Shown here in pieces: positions 23,165 through 35,265 of a DNA stretch of 64,000 nucleotides (position 1 is its first letter; every line of letters starts with the position of its first letter). This DNA comes from Prorocentrum cordatum (taxonomy: Eukaryota; Sar; Dinophyceae; Prorocentrales; Prorocentraceae). Location of the stretch: positions 1,557,586-1,621,585 of the forward strand of contig CAUYUJ010016060.1 of the NCBI GenBank assembly GCA_963575745.1, in the 5' to 3' direction. The translations under genes and the position numbers were made by a program. Below the pieces are notes generated by a model. It made no database searches. It worked only from the letters and a program-made list of their open reading frames with translations, and was not told where the DNA came from.

Positions 23165-23763
23165 ATGTTCGATGGCACACTGTCTATCTTGCTGGGCACC
23201 TGCAGCGACATCAACATCATCGGTCTCAAGGCTGCGCAGACGTTTGAGCGGGTCTCGCGCGCACGCGGTCACGACATAAGGAGGTTGAGCTTGAGGCAGG
23301 CCATTGCGTGATTGGGGGTGGGTGGGTTCTGGAGCTGCAGCGTGCAGGGCGCCAGGCCGCTGCAAGATCGCCGGCGCGTGCAGGGGTGCACCCTGCGGGG
23401 CAACCTGCCGCTGCAAAATCGGGCACCTACTCAGCTAACGTGGGTAAGGGGTCTGGTGAGAATCTGCCCGCAATTATGGGCCTGAGGAGCATGTCGAACA
23501 TGCGTGCCATCTTGATTTTGGAGAGCGGCAACGAGAAGAAGGGCATCCCAGACGCTGGCATGTACAGGTCTTTCCTTGGAAAGTGCGCCTGGGTGATTCA
23601 TTTGGTGAAGACGCCATCAGGACACCCGGCGATCAAGGTCGATGAGTGGGACGGGGCGACAGAGGCCGATGGAACTACGGCGTTCACCCTCGCGGCCGCG
23701 CCCAACGCGAGGGTGCGCCCTTGCGCCGCGCCATCGAGGAGACCATCGACACGGCGCCCATAG
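23165..23763 (+). pseudogene. Copia-type protease region (relic)
   Basis: MFDGTLSILLGTCSDINIIG resembles the retropepsin active-site strand, where D-[TS]-G would be expected at GTC, so the catalytic Asp appears lost. A shifted frame continues with NLPAIMGLRSMSNMRAILIL and a later TPSGHPAIKVDEW. The order and spacing fit dinoflagellate copia-type polyproteins as I know them. No catalytic function is expected. Confidence 0.5.
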
Positions 23764-24227
23764 CGGGGGAGCCTGCGTCAAGTAGCGCGGGGCAACCTGC
23801 TTTCGCGGATGCCCATGCGTACATGATGGCGCAGAACGCCAGGGGCATCAGCCACATCATCGACGAGGGCGCGTTGACGTCCGCGATTAATACCATGATG
23901 GACAACGCGTTGACGACCTGGCACCAGAGGAATACCCCACAGGGAACTAAGCTTACGCCTTCAGATCAGGACTTTAACTTGAGGGAGCTGCAGGCGAACG
24001 TGCACCGCGCCGTCCACGGCGAAGGCACAAAGTGGATGCCGCGTGAGGTTAGCGCGGGGCAGCCTGCTGCTGCGGGGCAACCTGCTGCTGCGAGCGGTGC
24101 GGCAATAGCTGTCGAGACATGATATCGTCACTTCGAGCAGTTTGACGCCGATCTCAACAGATGGCCCTGCGGGCTACAGCCCGGACACGAACCCGAGCCA
24201 GGCGGCGACGTGGACACCGCCTTCGTT

Positions 24228-24262
24228 CGAGAGAGAGAGAGAGAGAGAAAACAAAAAAAAAA

Positions 24263-24326
<64 letters not shown>
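24228..24326 (+). repeat. (GA)n microsatellite inside the retroelement
   Basis: Nearly pure GA dinucleotides with a short A-rich interruption around 24249-24263. It breaks the polyprotein reading between the protease region and the next conserved segment. Confidence 0.95.
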
Positions 24327-24327
<1 letters not shown>

Positions 24328-24706
24328 CGACGGGGGAAGGCGGGCGCCGCGGCAGCGCTGTTTTGCGCTGACAGACCGACACCTTAGGTTCCGTCTACGG
24401 ATGCGGGGACACCTGCTTGTTTTTTCCCCCCGGCGCCGTCTGTGAGTGCGCAGAAATTTGACAAAGCAGACGGCATCAAACCACGCAAGATACCCAAACA
24501 GGTCGAAGACGGCAGTGGCGATTGCGGCGAGGACCTAAAGGGTCTTCGATGTGGAGCATGCTACACCGATGTTCCTCGATACTCCGACAGCGATGAAGAT
24601 GAGGGGGCCTTCATGACACTGCCAGCGGGGCTACATGCTTGATACACATGGCGGTGTCTTTTCCACAATGCCAATCTTATGTTCAGGACGAGACAATGAG
24701 GTAGAC

Positions 24707-25163
24707 ATGCTGGAACTATGCGGAGGCGACAATCGAATCTGACAGTTCGCATTCAGCCGAGGTCTTCCCTGATGGGGGTAATATCGACTAACGTTGTTTC
24801 GCCGACCCTGGTAACAAGGAAACCCAGGATGCAGCGCCGCACTACTTAGACATGTTTTGCGAAGGTGGGAATCTCCAACCCAAGTGCAGGACCACTGGAC
24901 TACCATCCTATCGCCAAACAAAGGTCAACTACCACGCGTGGCATGGACATCTCAAGGAATACCTTCCACGCAGTAGGTTTTGCGAAAGGGCCCCCGCACG
25001 TCGGGACGATCTCCGGCGAGAACAACCAGTGGGCGCGTTGGTGGATGAAATGCCGCCATGGACGGCACTTGCTAAACGAGAGGGCGCTCGCAAGGTCAAC
25101 GTGGGCCATTGCACTACGCGGCCTCGTGACTCCCATGGGGTACTGATACGTAAAGCTACTTGA
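24707..25163 (+). pseudogene. Retroelement domain of unknown function
   Basis: The segment begins MLELCGGDNRI, and after frame changes includes DAAPHYLDMFCEGGNLQPK and EQPVGALVDEMPPWTALAK. The opening hydrophobic-GG motif loosely recalls nucleotide- or SAM-binding folds, but nothing catalytic can be shown. It is placed between the protease and integrase regions and carries several stops and frameshifts. Confidence 0.4.
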
Positions 25164-25494
25164 AATAATGGCCAACCACCGTTCACTACTGATATTATTT
25201 GACAACGCGCTTCGCACTGGCCACCATCAACACCCTTCCGTTTGCAACGGAATTTGCCAAGCAGCACAATTGCACATGATATGTTCGCGGTCAAAACGCG
25301 TTCCTTTCTATACTCATCCTCATGCATCATCTGTTCTTGTCACCAGTGCGCACGGGTTTGACTCGGATGACCCGACAATCCCCAGACATCCTGACGCACG
25401 TGCCGTGCAACCACCATCAGGGGGATGGGGGTGCAATGCGTGTGCCGATCATGTCAACATGCACTTGCCATCGCACAGCAGAAACCCTAAACGC

Positions 25495-25640
25495 TGTAAG
25501 TGATACGACAAGGGGGTTTATTATTGGGAGTGTCCGAGCTGCCAAAAGAACGATGGGAAGACTAAGCCTGGCCACCTACTGACCCTTGGCAAATGCAAAT
25601 TTGCCAAGCCGTGGAAGCTGCCAGAACCGCGGGCAGGGGC
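25495..25640 (+). pseudogene. Cys-containing pre-integrase segment (relic)
   Basis: The frame following a broken Cys/His stretch reads YDKGVYYWECPSCQKNDGK and LGKCKFAKPWKLPEP. The CPxC and later Cys are compatible with a small zinc-binding segment before the integrase core. This is a family-level guess from position and cysteine spacing. Confidence 0.35.
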
Positions 25641-26070
25641 CACCAGCCCCTGTTGAACCAGCAGCTCCACCACCTGCGGCGGCAGCTGCTTCTGACGCAC
25701 CACAACCTGCGGCGGCAGCTGCTTCTGAGGCACCAGCCGCCAAACAAGCTGCGCGGCTACGTGCGCTGAGGCCTGGCTTCAGAGCTGGACCGACTGCGCG
25801 CGCCAGCAGCCACGACGTCCCAGTAGGCAGCCATGCTGGAGAGCCAGGTGGCGCCGGCAGCTCGGACGACCATAGACGACTACCACAGGTAACAGCCGGC
25901 GGTGGCCGACGGCAGGGAGGCGATCCACCTTCACCGCTTCCTGCGGGTGACCCTGCTGCATGTCCAAGATTTCCAGACTTGTCACGTATTGACGCGCAGA
26001 TCTGTCTACAGAACCTGCGCGGTTTCGACCCAGGAGTGGTAACGCGCGAGCTACGGAAAATACATTTGCG

Positions 26071-26995
26071 ATGGTTCCGCGCCAGGATCCTAAGACGAGA
26101 CTCATTTTGACCAAGGCTGGTCTGGATAGTGCGCGGCTGAACCTGATGGCGGGCGTCTGCAATACGCGCTGGGTGCGTTGGGCCTGGGACAACGACTACA
26201 CCGCGCTGCTTGGCAAATCCAACGATGGCGTCGAATGCGACTTAATGGTCTACAAACTAGAGATAGGGCATGCCACATACTCGATCGTTGCATTCGATGC
26301 GGTGTTGGAATTGAGATGCCAGACGAAATTATGAACAGCATCCTGGACGCGTACCATTAGTGCTCGATGGAATTCGGGCTTGCCACAGCACTATACTCCG
26401 ACGGAGAAGGCAAAAGGCGATGAGCTGAGAACGCGCGCGCGTGGACAAATCGCCACCGCCGTTGAAGCCGAAGCGGCGCATTACGACACCTGCGTCGCGT
26501 CATTGAGGCTGAGCTCAACAGATAGACATGCCCCCTGTGTTCGGCCGGCCACTGCATGGGGTTTTGTTTGCCAGCGGCGCGTTTACTTTCTACAACGAGG
26601 TACCACCGTATATCGCATTATTTGGCCGACAGCTGGCATGCTCCCTGACCTGCCTGTTTTAGATCACGAACAACAGACGGAGACATCTGATCACAACCGA
26701 CACCAGACCATCCGTCGCGTAAGCATCGAGGCTATCACCCGAGCCACAGCATTAACAGAGACGAGCCGCGCACTGCGAACCAAGACGATCATCGCTGGTC
26801 CGCGTTACTACAACGAGGGTGATCTGGTTGATTACCATCGCCCCACAACCACGAAAGACGATCGGGGTGGATGGAATGGACCAGTGCAGGTCGTGCGGAA
26901 CGATCCCGAGAGGGGGCAAGTTATCGCGCGAGTTGGGGTTGGGGAGTCGCGACGTACAAGTGCAGCGCGGTGATGAAGAAGCTCGCTCTATATTG
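26071..26995 (+). pseudogene. Integrase core and C-terminal region (relic)
   Basis: The first catalytic Asp is in VECDLMVY (26239) and the second in LYSDGEG (26400), about 54 residues apart as in DDE integrases. The expected third acidic residue follows too closely (near 26464), because about 15 codons after SDGEG are missing. Downstream frames include ALFGRQLA, MLPDLPVLDHEQ, EGDLVDYHRPTTTKDD and GGWNGPVQVVRNDPERGQV, typical of the copia integrase C-terminal region. At least three frame changes occur, so it is inactive. Confidence 0.65.
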
Positions 26996-28590
26996 AAGCT
27001 CTGATCACTCGAGAAATTGGCTCAAGCAGCGCAGCCGCGCGGACAGCGTCGGCCTTCCTTGCCAGCTTGCTTGCGGGGAAACTTGCGATGACCCTCGGCT
27101 ATCTCTCGACCAAGAGGGGAGGACTCCGGATGACAAGTGCGAGCCGATTACATGCGAGGGTACACTTAGCTCTAGTGTATAATCAGAAACTTCTTCCGCA
27201 TCGAGAACATCGTATATGTTGGGGCAGCTGAGAGCATCCAGAAGTTACTCCCATTAACTCATGTTGAGAGTTGTGCGCTGGTGCACTGTGACGTCGGCGT
27301 GAGCCCAGGCTTCCACTATTACGAAGCTGAAAGCACTGCCCTATACATCCAGGATATTACCGGATCAGCACACTCGAGACTCATCCCATGCCTGAAGTCC
27401 ACACAACCGCGGGCGGGTTCCGATCAAGACATGGCAAAGTTCGAAGGACTCGCAGACATGCCGTCACAGGGTAGCAATGCCATGCCAGGGGGGCCTCAGA
27501 AGCCGAACCACCACAGGAGGGCGGCCGGCTTCCCACAATCCATGGGAAACCAAAGGCGGATCTCGAGGCACACATCATGGAGGCGTGACATGCAGAACTA
27601 CAAGACGAAAGGGAACCATAGGAAGCAACCTTAGTAACGACCACAGCTGCTGACCGCAGCTGCCACAGCTGCTGACGAACAGCGAGGGCACATGCCTACG
27701 TGGCGTGACCAACCCATGGAGTATCAGCACAAACGAGTCATATCATGTCCCGCTGTGCGCCACGGACGACGATAGCAGATATGGATTTGATACCCACGAG
27801 CACGGACAGTCTGTAGAGCTTTGCTTCACGACGGAGAAGTCGGAGGTAGTCCTATCCGGACAACAACATAGGATATTGGACGTCGACCGTGTTACCACGA
27901 TGCGAGTATATGTGACCGCTACAGTTAAACGAGCTCTAGTCGTCAAGGAGGACGACGAGCTGTCGTAGTGACCTTCTCACGAAGGCAGATGTCCGGGCGA
28001 ATCCAGCGCAGGTAGCAAAAGGCCGTGTATAATGCACGCGAGACACGGTTTGACAACAAGCGTTCACAAGCACAAGACATTTCCAAAGCGTCAAGCACCA
28101 TGACTTCGAGATACGTTTGCACATGGCAAGTCGTTCAGAATGAACAGAGCGAAGTGGAACGCACCGCCAGGTCACGGCTGTCACTTCGGGTTTTCATGGA
28201 CCTCGGAGCCTCGGATGTGGAAACGATCTCAGGAATAGCGCGGCGGTCAAGCCAGCTATTGATCACCTGCGCGGCAGCGTGCAGGAAGCAGTGGACCATT
28301 GCTTTCCTTGAGATCGGCATGGCTGTCCTGAAAAGGGGTGGCTCACAGATCAAGAACTCGCCGAAGCAACTGGTGAAAAGGATTGCGTAGTGCGATTTGC
28401 CCTGCCACCTCGGCCAGCATCTGCGCTCATATCGCCCCCACGATTCGAGCAACATGACGAGTCAAGACATTGTCAACAGTGCCTCAAACCAGGCACAGGC
28501 ACCAAAGATGCGCCAAGAGCCTTCCCACCGAAACTTAGAAAGACAACGTGATAGCTTTCACCCAGACCCACGTCCTACGACGAAGAGTTT

Positions 28591-28834
28591 GAGACGAGGA
28601 CCAACCTCTTCACCGCCAAGCATGTTGATGATATATACATAGCCAGTACCGAGGACACCATGGACGAACACGTCAAGCATGTTGAAGTTACATTTGGGAA
28701 GTGCGAACTCAACAAACATGCATATACCAACTATGTTGTGAGGTATCATAATACAAAACGAATACATACGACAACTCCGTCCTATCCAGAAACGCGATCT
28801 CACAGGCGCAGGTGCTGAGACTAAGGCAGCGAAG
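28591..28834 (+). pseudogene. Reverse transcriptase fragment (copia type)
   Basis: The frame reads LFTAKHVDDIYIAS, carrying the xVDD catalytic motif (28621-28632), and then VTFGKCELNKHAYTNYVVRY. A single-base phase change leads into EYIRQLRPIQKRDLTGAG (from 28760). Only the palm end of the polymerase is recognisable; upstream fingers are not. Confidence 0.75.
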
Positions 28835-29128
28835 ATGGTCGTTGATATGTTTCTCAGCCTCAGAGGCGCTTTGGCTTACGCCCTCAGCACACAAGTATGG
28901 CGAACGGCATATGTTGTATCATTGCAGCGTGCCCAGGAAGTGACCAATATGCAAGTGCGACGACTCCACGCGATCACCAAGCAGCTGCAGGGTTGCCCAA
29001 AGAAGATCGCTTACAAGGCGGTGATACCAACGGGCGAGGTAGACTTGCACGACGACTCCGGCTCTCGTCGCTTCGACGGCGGTGCCAATGATGATGTGAA
29101 AAGGTCCCCTTCCCCCCCTGACTTTCAA
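28835..29128 (+). pseudogene. RT connection/RNase H start (copia type)
   Basis: A 98-codon frame with FLSLRGALAYALSTQVW, VVSLQRAQEV, VRRLHAITKQLQ and PTGEVDLHDDSGSRR. This is the copia connection region leading to the first RNase H strand (HxDS-like). The frame ends before the remaining RNase H motifs. Confidence 0.7.
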
Positions 29129-29644
29129 TGAGGAAGGGCACAGGCGAGAGTTAGCCAGCGTTTGTCCGCGGCCGTTTGGGCTCTAGTGCCCGGCCGCCTA
29201 TATGAGTGTGTCGCGCCGCGACAAACTAATAGGCATCGATGCGGACATCAACCCCTTGAGATGTCATTTTGCCGTTCACGCGGCCATCTTCTATCTATCG
29301 TTCTACCGCTACGGCGACACAACAAGTTGGGTCGGATGCTACGCCTAAGGCGTAGTATTTGTTTGGGCCTACGATCTCACTTTCAATTAGGAGCCCTTCG
29401 AGGATCAAAAAATGACGGAACGCGCACGTTTGACCCCCATATCTCCCCCCCAGTAATAAACACCCAATGTGCCCGTCCGCCCGCAAGAGCCCACCAGCGG
29501 GCGCACAGCAGCAAGGGCCGATGGTGGGAACGCGAGCCAACGTTCCACTTTGAGAGAGGAGTTGTATAGAAGACCGCCGTGCAGGTGGTGCGCAGCGTCG
29601 CCCAAGAGTATCTAAGCTTCCCATCGGTCGGAATAGGTGGGGCA

Positions 29645-29790
29645 GGTAGGTCGCGCCGCATCGCCAATGCATCGGCGATGCAGCTCGATGTGGAGCCCGA
29701 TTTACTCCACGCGCACGGCGCCGATACATCGTTGACGTCGAAAATTCATCGCCGATGTATCGGCGGTGCGGCGCGATCCTCCGACCCCAT
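29645..29790. mobile_element. MITE-A, copy 2
   Basis: Shares CGATGTGGAG, GGCGCCGATACATCG and the GATCCTCCGACCCCAT end with 11000-11141. The left end is more diverged. Confidence 0.75.
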
Positions 29791-29799
29791 TTCGTCGGA

Positions 29800-31460
29800 C
29801 CCTCTTTGGGACGCCTCTGGAAGAGCAGGCCGCTGACAGACAGGTCGTTCAGCCTGTTGGCGGAGAGGTCCGCGAGGGGGCCAGGAGGCGAGGGGGGAAC
29901 TGGAACGATAGCCCCACAGCCCGCCTTCCGGGGTGAGCTGCGACCGTTCGGATACCCCAGAGAAACGAGAATGAATAGGAGGATGAGGAGGCGCAAGCGG
30001 ATCAGTAGGAAGAGGAAGGGGTCGAGCCCGACAATGGGGCTCCAGTAGGGGGGAAGGACCACCCCGACCCCATAATTGGCGTTTACTAAACGGCCCTGGG
30101 CGTTTACTGAACAAGCCAGTTCTGCTACATTTGTTCACCGGGTCGTTTGTCGGGGTGCTGATTATTAGCCTTCTGGAACCATTGCAGGAATCGGAAGAGG
30201 AGGGGAGGAATCCGCCCCGCGGACCCTCCGATTTCGTGGAAGTAAATCCATGCACCGACGTGATTTTGCCAAAGTTGGTCGAACCTCGACGTAATTCTCC
30301 TTGCGAAGGGGCGCGGGGACCAAACATGCACGCGCGCCCGCCCAGGGAGCCGCGGGCACCGTTTTCGGTTCCCTGAGAAAGTATACAATGCGTTAGTTCG
30401 CCGAAGATTTGGAATGTGTAATGTGTAATCCCTGGCGCAGCGCACCGAACGCAACGCACCCACGCACGAGCATGTGTTATCAGTCAGTATCGCATGTCCT
30501 CTAGGAGTTTTCCCCCATTAGCCGACCGCGTCGGTGCATGGATGTCCGTCTCCGTGGGGCGAATTCATGCACAGATGAGGCTTGGGGGCTTGCTGTGGAC
30601 TGGGCGGCGGGCCTATCAGGGTCTGACGACGGAGCTGCATGGCCCCTTTGCGCCGCGTGCGCGTGGTGTACGTATGCGTACCACACTCGCGGTGGCAGTG
30701 CGCCCTGTCTGGCGCGGTCGATCTCTTTGCGACCACGTTGGTGAATTGAAATGTTCCGCCTGCGTTCGCTCTCCAATTGTCGGAAAAGAGGACCAGCATA
30801 AACATACGTTTTCGGAGCTCCGTGCGGATTCGCATCGGCGCTGAGCCCACCCCTGGCGGCGCCTCCGGCGCCCCCCCTGGCGCGCTCCGCGCGCTAGGGA
30901 GGGGGGGTCAGCGCTTTTCCAAGAATTCTGCGCGCAGCTTCGAAAGTAGTTTTCGCTCATGCGGGCGTTTCGTCTTCGAAGTAAACAAGAGAGAGAGCTG
31001 CAGACAACGTGCACGCAGCAGGGCGGCGGTCGCGAGTTCCCCGCGGCAGCGGCCTAGTGGCGCGGTAGTCGCCGAGTCCTTGCGCTGGAGGGCGCCAGGC
31101 ACCCCCCGTTGCGCCATCGTGTTGCCCCCCAGGCAACTTCCCCTCCTTCCACGAAGACCAGCGGTTCAAAAATGGTGCCCTGAGGGACCCCTAGCCATCT
31201 CTGGGCCTCCCCCCCTGTAGGTCATCACCCAGGACAGCGGTCCGCGTGGTGACCGCGGTTCAGGTGGTTCGCGTGAGGGCTCATCCCCAGCTTGTCGAGA
31301 TCGCCCAGGACTGGCGGACACACCCACAGGACGGTCGGCGATGGGTATGGGTGCGGGTTGTTGGACCCTTGGGGAGGGTTCCCGTTTGAACGGTAACCCC
31401 CATCCGACCGCACGCACCCGTTGCCCTCTCCGTCCCCCCCACGTGGGTAAATACGGGTGC
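29800..31460. other. Unassigned intron 4 sequence
   Basis: No supported gene. A GGAGGC-rich purine patch is near 29970-30020. A segment at 30070-30180 containing CGTTTACTAAACGGCC is shared with 47555-47680. Confidence 0.4.
30070..30165 (+). repeat. Dispersed repeat D2, copy 1
   Basis: Contains GCGTTTACTAAACGGCCCTG, GGGCGTTTACTGAAC and TTGTCGGGGTG. It aligns with 47555-47670, where GCGTTTACTAAACGG and TTGTCGGGATG occur in the same orientation. Confidence 0.6.
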
Positions 31461-31465
31461 GTGAT

Positions 31466-31583
31466 GTAAGTCGGGCCTGTCCCCCTACAGGGGGATTTTC
31501 GACGAAAAATAGAAAGTACCCCAAACATAGTCAAAATATAGTCCAAAAATAGTCTGGGGACTATTTTTGGAGTATTTTCTGAT
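31466..31583 (+). mobile_element. MITE-B, copy 2 (one end)
   Basis: Starts TAAGTCGGGCCTGTCC and contains the ATAGTC…GGGGACTATTTTT core. The right inverted end found at 36356 is absent. Confidence 0.7.
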
Positions 31584-31589
31584 GCTCGT

Positions 31590-32500
31590 CCGTCAAGGAC
31601 GGCGGTCAACGCGGTGGCCGCGGCCAGGTACCGAGTGGGGCGTTTCAGGAGGGGAGCGGCCTCGGCGGAGGCGAGTGGCCAGTGGAAGACGAGCCGCGGC
31701 GGCTTCGCGGGCGCGCGGCGGCCGAAGCTCGGTGGGAGGCGGCGGGAGTGGAGGTGAGAAGCTGTGTGGCTGGGAGACCGGAGGGGGGGGCAATGCTCGT
31801 GGGGTACGAGCAGACCTGAGCAGCCCAATCGTCTGAGAGGAAACCTAATGCGGGATGACGACTAAATTAAAAAATGGGAGGGAACGATTCAAAACATAGT
31901 TTTCTGTTATTTCTGCACAGCTTTCTGACTGGAGGAGAACGATTAAAACATAGTTTTCCAGCCCGCGGCCGTTTTTTTCTGACCGTCATCTTGGGCGCCG
32001 CCGCGTGAACACGACCCCCGGTCATTTATTAATCGCCATCCTCCATTAAGGTCAGAGTTTTCTGCGAATGGGGGTCGTAAGGATGGCTACTGACTGATCA
32101 AGCGCGCTGGCCGAACGTTGCGGGACCTGGCCTTGGAAACAAGGTTGCCCCCCCCAAAAAAAAGCGACCTCCAAGTGAGAAGCCATCATTGTGTTGGCAT
32201 CGCTCGGACGTGTGCCATTTTGGTCGGCCAGGCCAGCGCCAGAAAATCTGGACCAGCTTGGAGCAGGTTGGATCATCTTGAGATCAGAAAGCAAACTCGC
32301 AAGTAATCAAACACTGCACGGGGAATGGGCGGCCGAGCGATGGCAAGTTTTTGGGCTTCGGGTTTGCCCGAGTCGGCCAAGTGTGCCGACAGGAGGTCAC
32401 TGCGCTCCTGCGCTTTTGACCCACTCCTGACGCTTTCTCGACCCACCCTGGGCCTCGAGGCGGTCGCGTATGTTCATGTTGTACTGCTTCGTTCTGCGCT
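31590..32500. other. Unassigned intron 4 sequence before FBA exon 5
   Basis: GC-rich to 31800, then AT-richer. AACATAGTTTTC occurs at about 31892 and 31946. No gene recognised. Confidence 0.45.
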
Positions 32501-32512
32501 CCCCATGTCCAG

Positions 32513-32594
32513 GAGTGCCCGTGATCCTCCACACCGACCACTGCTCCAAGCAGCTGCTTCCCTGGCTGGACGGCATGCTGACTGCGAACGAGAG
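32513..32594 (+). CDS. FBA: FBA exon 5 (active-site HTDH)
   Basis: This exon carries VPVILHTDHCSKQLLPW and LDGMLTANER. HTDH holds the catalytic Asp (Asp109) and a metal-binding His (His110) of class II aldolases. The acceptor is ATGTCCAG. The donor is the only canonical GT in this gene (GAGAG then GTACCT), and the split Arg codon AG+G joins exon 6. Confidence 0.93.
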
Positions 32595-32599
32595 GTACC

Positions 32600-34310
32600 T
32601 TCAAGGGGCCCAAGGACACACAAATAAATACACACAACTAAAATGATTCCTCACATTTTCCATATTTTCTGGGTTTTTGTTTGTCTTCCCGCCCATATTC
32701 CCATATTTTCCCATCTTCCTGGGAGTCGACGATGAATTGTGTCTGTGTGTGTTTTTTCCCTCGTGATACCTGCACATTCGTGGGAGCACCCCTCATCCGA
32801 TTGTTGTCCAGTTCTATGCAGCGGCCTCTGGCCCATCCTGCCACCGAGCTTGGACTGCGGGTAAAGGGCGTGCTGGGAATGATCGACGACCACAGCGTAT
32901 TTCAATTCATCTATTTGCAGAGTACCTGTGGAGATTTCCAAGGGGAATTCGTCTGAGTACTTCGGCTTCCTGATGTGCAAACTAGCTTCCCCCTTCCCCT
33001 CCGCAGTCTTTAGCCAAATCCCAAGAGCCCACATGGAGGCTACTAGGAGCATGGTTCGGAAGAATGTGGTTTTCTGCGCTGCGAGTGCAGTCTGGAACGT
33101 TGGCTTCGCGTGTCGCGCCGCCGGTTCTGGCCCACCACACTTCGGCCCGACACGCTAACCACGTCCGCGCCCCCAGTCGTTAGCCTCCCGCCCCACAGAC
33201 CAGAGCGACCCGCTATCAGCTCGCGTGTTGCCAGGGCCGCCGCCGCGACACGCTAAGCAAAAGTTCCGACCGTGGGAGCATGGCTCAGAATACTGCGGCT
33301 CCTTGGGATGCGAGTAGCCCCTCCCGATTGACCCTTGTCATCCGCACCCGTCCAATGCTTTTGTCGGGGAAACGTAAGACTCGAGTACGCCGGAACTCGG
33401 GTTCGCCGACGCTTTTTGACGAGCGTTTCCTGGATTTTGACGGTCCAATTTTCGTGGGATGTATGCAGCGGGAGCTCGCGCCAGATTTCAGACTGGGCCT
33501 CGTCAGAGTCATGATGGCCTCGTCAGGCCAACCCGAGACCCCCGATCCCGAGTCCTCTGTCTCCCCGATTTTGGAGAGTCCCCCTGGAGGGCTCCTGGGA
33601 GCATGGCCGGCAACACCCTGGGGACCGCTCTGGATCTCTCGACGCCGCTCGGCGGCCTCTCGGTGGCGTTCTCGAATGCTCCTGGGAGGCGCCCCAGGAC
33701 GTGCTCGGCGCCTCTCGGAGGCCTCTGGGGGGTCTCTTGGAGGCCTGGCCTGTTGGGGACCGTGGGGCCATCTTGGCGGGCGGGCAGGGGTGGCATACTC
33801 CACATCACGCCTGTGGAGAACGCTTGTTTGAGTCTTTGGCGATAGCGTTACTGGGGGGGGGAGGGGGCGGGCGGGCTGGTAACGTCACGTTTCCCGCTGG
33901 CGCCGTCTGGGAATGTTTAGCAATGGCCAGAGACAGCTCGGACGCCACCACGAATCGTGACGTTACCTGGGGGAGGAGAGGGGGGTGGCCGGGGCCAGCA
34001 ACGGCCACCTGTCGCGAAACATTAAAAAATGGCCCCGTGCGTTTCTCGAATTCGGGACGTCTTGGGGGAGTCCAGGGCCGTCTTCGGGGGGGTCGGTCTT
34101 TGGTGCTTCTTGGGGCTCCCTGGGCCCCTCTTGGGACCATGTTAAGCCAAGAAAGCTTCATAAGCGAGATTCACCGAGGTCCTCTACCTACGGCGAACCT
34201 CCTCCGCCCTCTGCGTTTTGGAAGCACCTATGTGGCCAAACGCTGGGTCCAAGACTGGTCTAACTATTGGACCATGTGTTCTCCCAGTCGTGGCGGGAAC
34301 ACTTGGTAGA
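32600..34310. other. Start of FBA intron 5, no gene seen
   Basis: Opens with GT donor GTACCT. It contains dispersed repeat D1 (33100-33275). The rest is unassigned. Confidence 0.45.
33100..33275 (+). repeat. Dispersed repeat D1, copy 2
   Basis: Carries GGTTCTGGCCCACCAC, CACTTCGGC, CCACGTCC and GCCGCGACACGCTAAGCAA blocks in the same order as the copies at 1288 and 39888. Confidence 0.75.
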
Positions 34311-34315
34311 GGAAG

Positions 34316-34425
34316 AGGGAGAGAGAGAGAGAGAGAGAGAGAACAACAAAAAAGAGGAGGAGGACAGAAGAAGAGAGGGAGGTGGAGGAGGAGGAGGAGG
34401 AGGAGGAGGAGGAGGAGGAAAAAGA
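34316..34425 (+). repeat. (GA)n and (GGA)n arrays
   Basis: A GA run at 34316-34341, then AGG triplets to about 34420. Confidence 0.9.
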
Positions 34426-34735
34426 GACCTCTTGGGCGCCTCTTGGACGTTTCTGCGGGCCTCTTCCGGGCTACAGGGGCCTCTCAGGGGCCTCTGGGCG
34501 CCTTTTGGGAGGCCTGTAGGGCCTTCGAGGGGCCTCTCGACCTTCAGAGGCCATCTTGGGGGCCATCGGGGCCGTCGTGGGGCACTCTTCTTGGGCGTTT
34601 TAGGGCCGTCTTGGAAGTCTGTGGTGCCGCCTTGGGGCCATCTTGGAGCCGTCTTGGGCCCTGTGGCCGCGCATTGGGGCTCCCTTGAGGGATTATGAAG
34701 CCTTCTTGGAGCTATATTGGAAACCTCTGGGGCTG
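34425..34735 (+). repeat. CTTGGGGCC-rich degenerate repeat
   Basis: Loose GGCCTCTTGGGGCC / GCCATCTTGGGGGCC units, same strand as 14560-14860. Confidence 0.75.
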
Positions 34736-34739
34736 CCTT

Positions 34740-35265
34740 CGGATGTCGGGGGCCCGGAAAGGCGAGAGCGCGACAGCTATTGGAAAACGCCGAGTGCATA
34801 TCATCAGTCATCCGAAGGCTTGCGCCACACCACCGACCCCTTGGGGTCTCTCGGCTCCCCGAGCATTCTCTCACTGTCGACATGGAGCAGCTCTGACCAT
34901 GGTTCGTCCACAGGGGCTGGTGGAGCCATAGGCATAGGGAGGGTTCGGAACAGTCAGCGTGCGTGTCGGGATGGTCAGCCTGGTGGCGGTTGCCAGCGTT
35001 TGCGCCTGCTGATCCTTGACGTGCTGGCGCTGGTTCCGCCTCCCGATCACGGTGGAGTCTGGGTATCGAGCGCAGGGTGAGGTGAGGGGCACGCGTGGGC
35101 GTGCAGGTGTGGGAGGGAGCGGAGGGAGGATTGGATACGGAGGGTGCGGAGAGGAAGCGGGCGGAGACGAAGAGGCACAGGCGTGGGAAGCCGGCTTTCT
35201 CGCGCTCCGAGGTGCACATCCGGGGCGCGCATGGCATGGCCATGTGGAGAGCAGGGAACTCTTTG
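34740..35265. other. Unassigned intron 5 sequence
   Basis: No gene or repeat recognised between two CTTGGGGCC blocks. Confidence 0.4.

Larger units (their letters stand above)
22000..29130 (+). mobile_element. Decayed Ty1/copia-type retroelement
   Basis: The plus-strand segments follow copia order: a RING-like finger, aspartic protease region, domain of unknown function, Cys-containing segment, integrase core and C-terminal region, reverse transcriptase, and connection/RNase H start. The reading shifts frame and hits stops many times, and a (GA)n array interrupts it, so it is not functional. The terminal repeats could not be identified and both ends are approximate. It sits inside FBA intron 4 in the sense orientation. 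Confidence 0.8.

Noticed and set aside
23800-24120. Possible CRISPR-like spacing of GGGGCAACCTGCT motifs
   Set aside because: The repeats (CGGGGCAACCTGCTGCT type) are an Ala-Gly-Gln-Pro coding mini-repeat in the retroelement, irregularly spaced; CRISPR is not expected in a nuclear genome.
27011-27026. TTGGCTCAAG resembling the end of the spliced leader
   Set aside because: It lies within the integrase-RT linker of the retroelement and lacks the CCGTAGCCA half.
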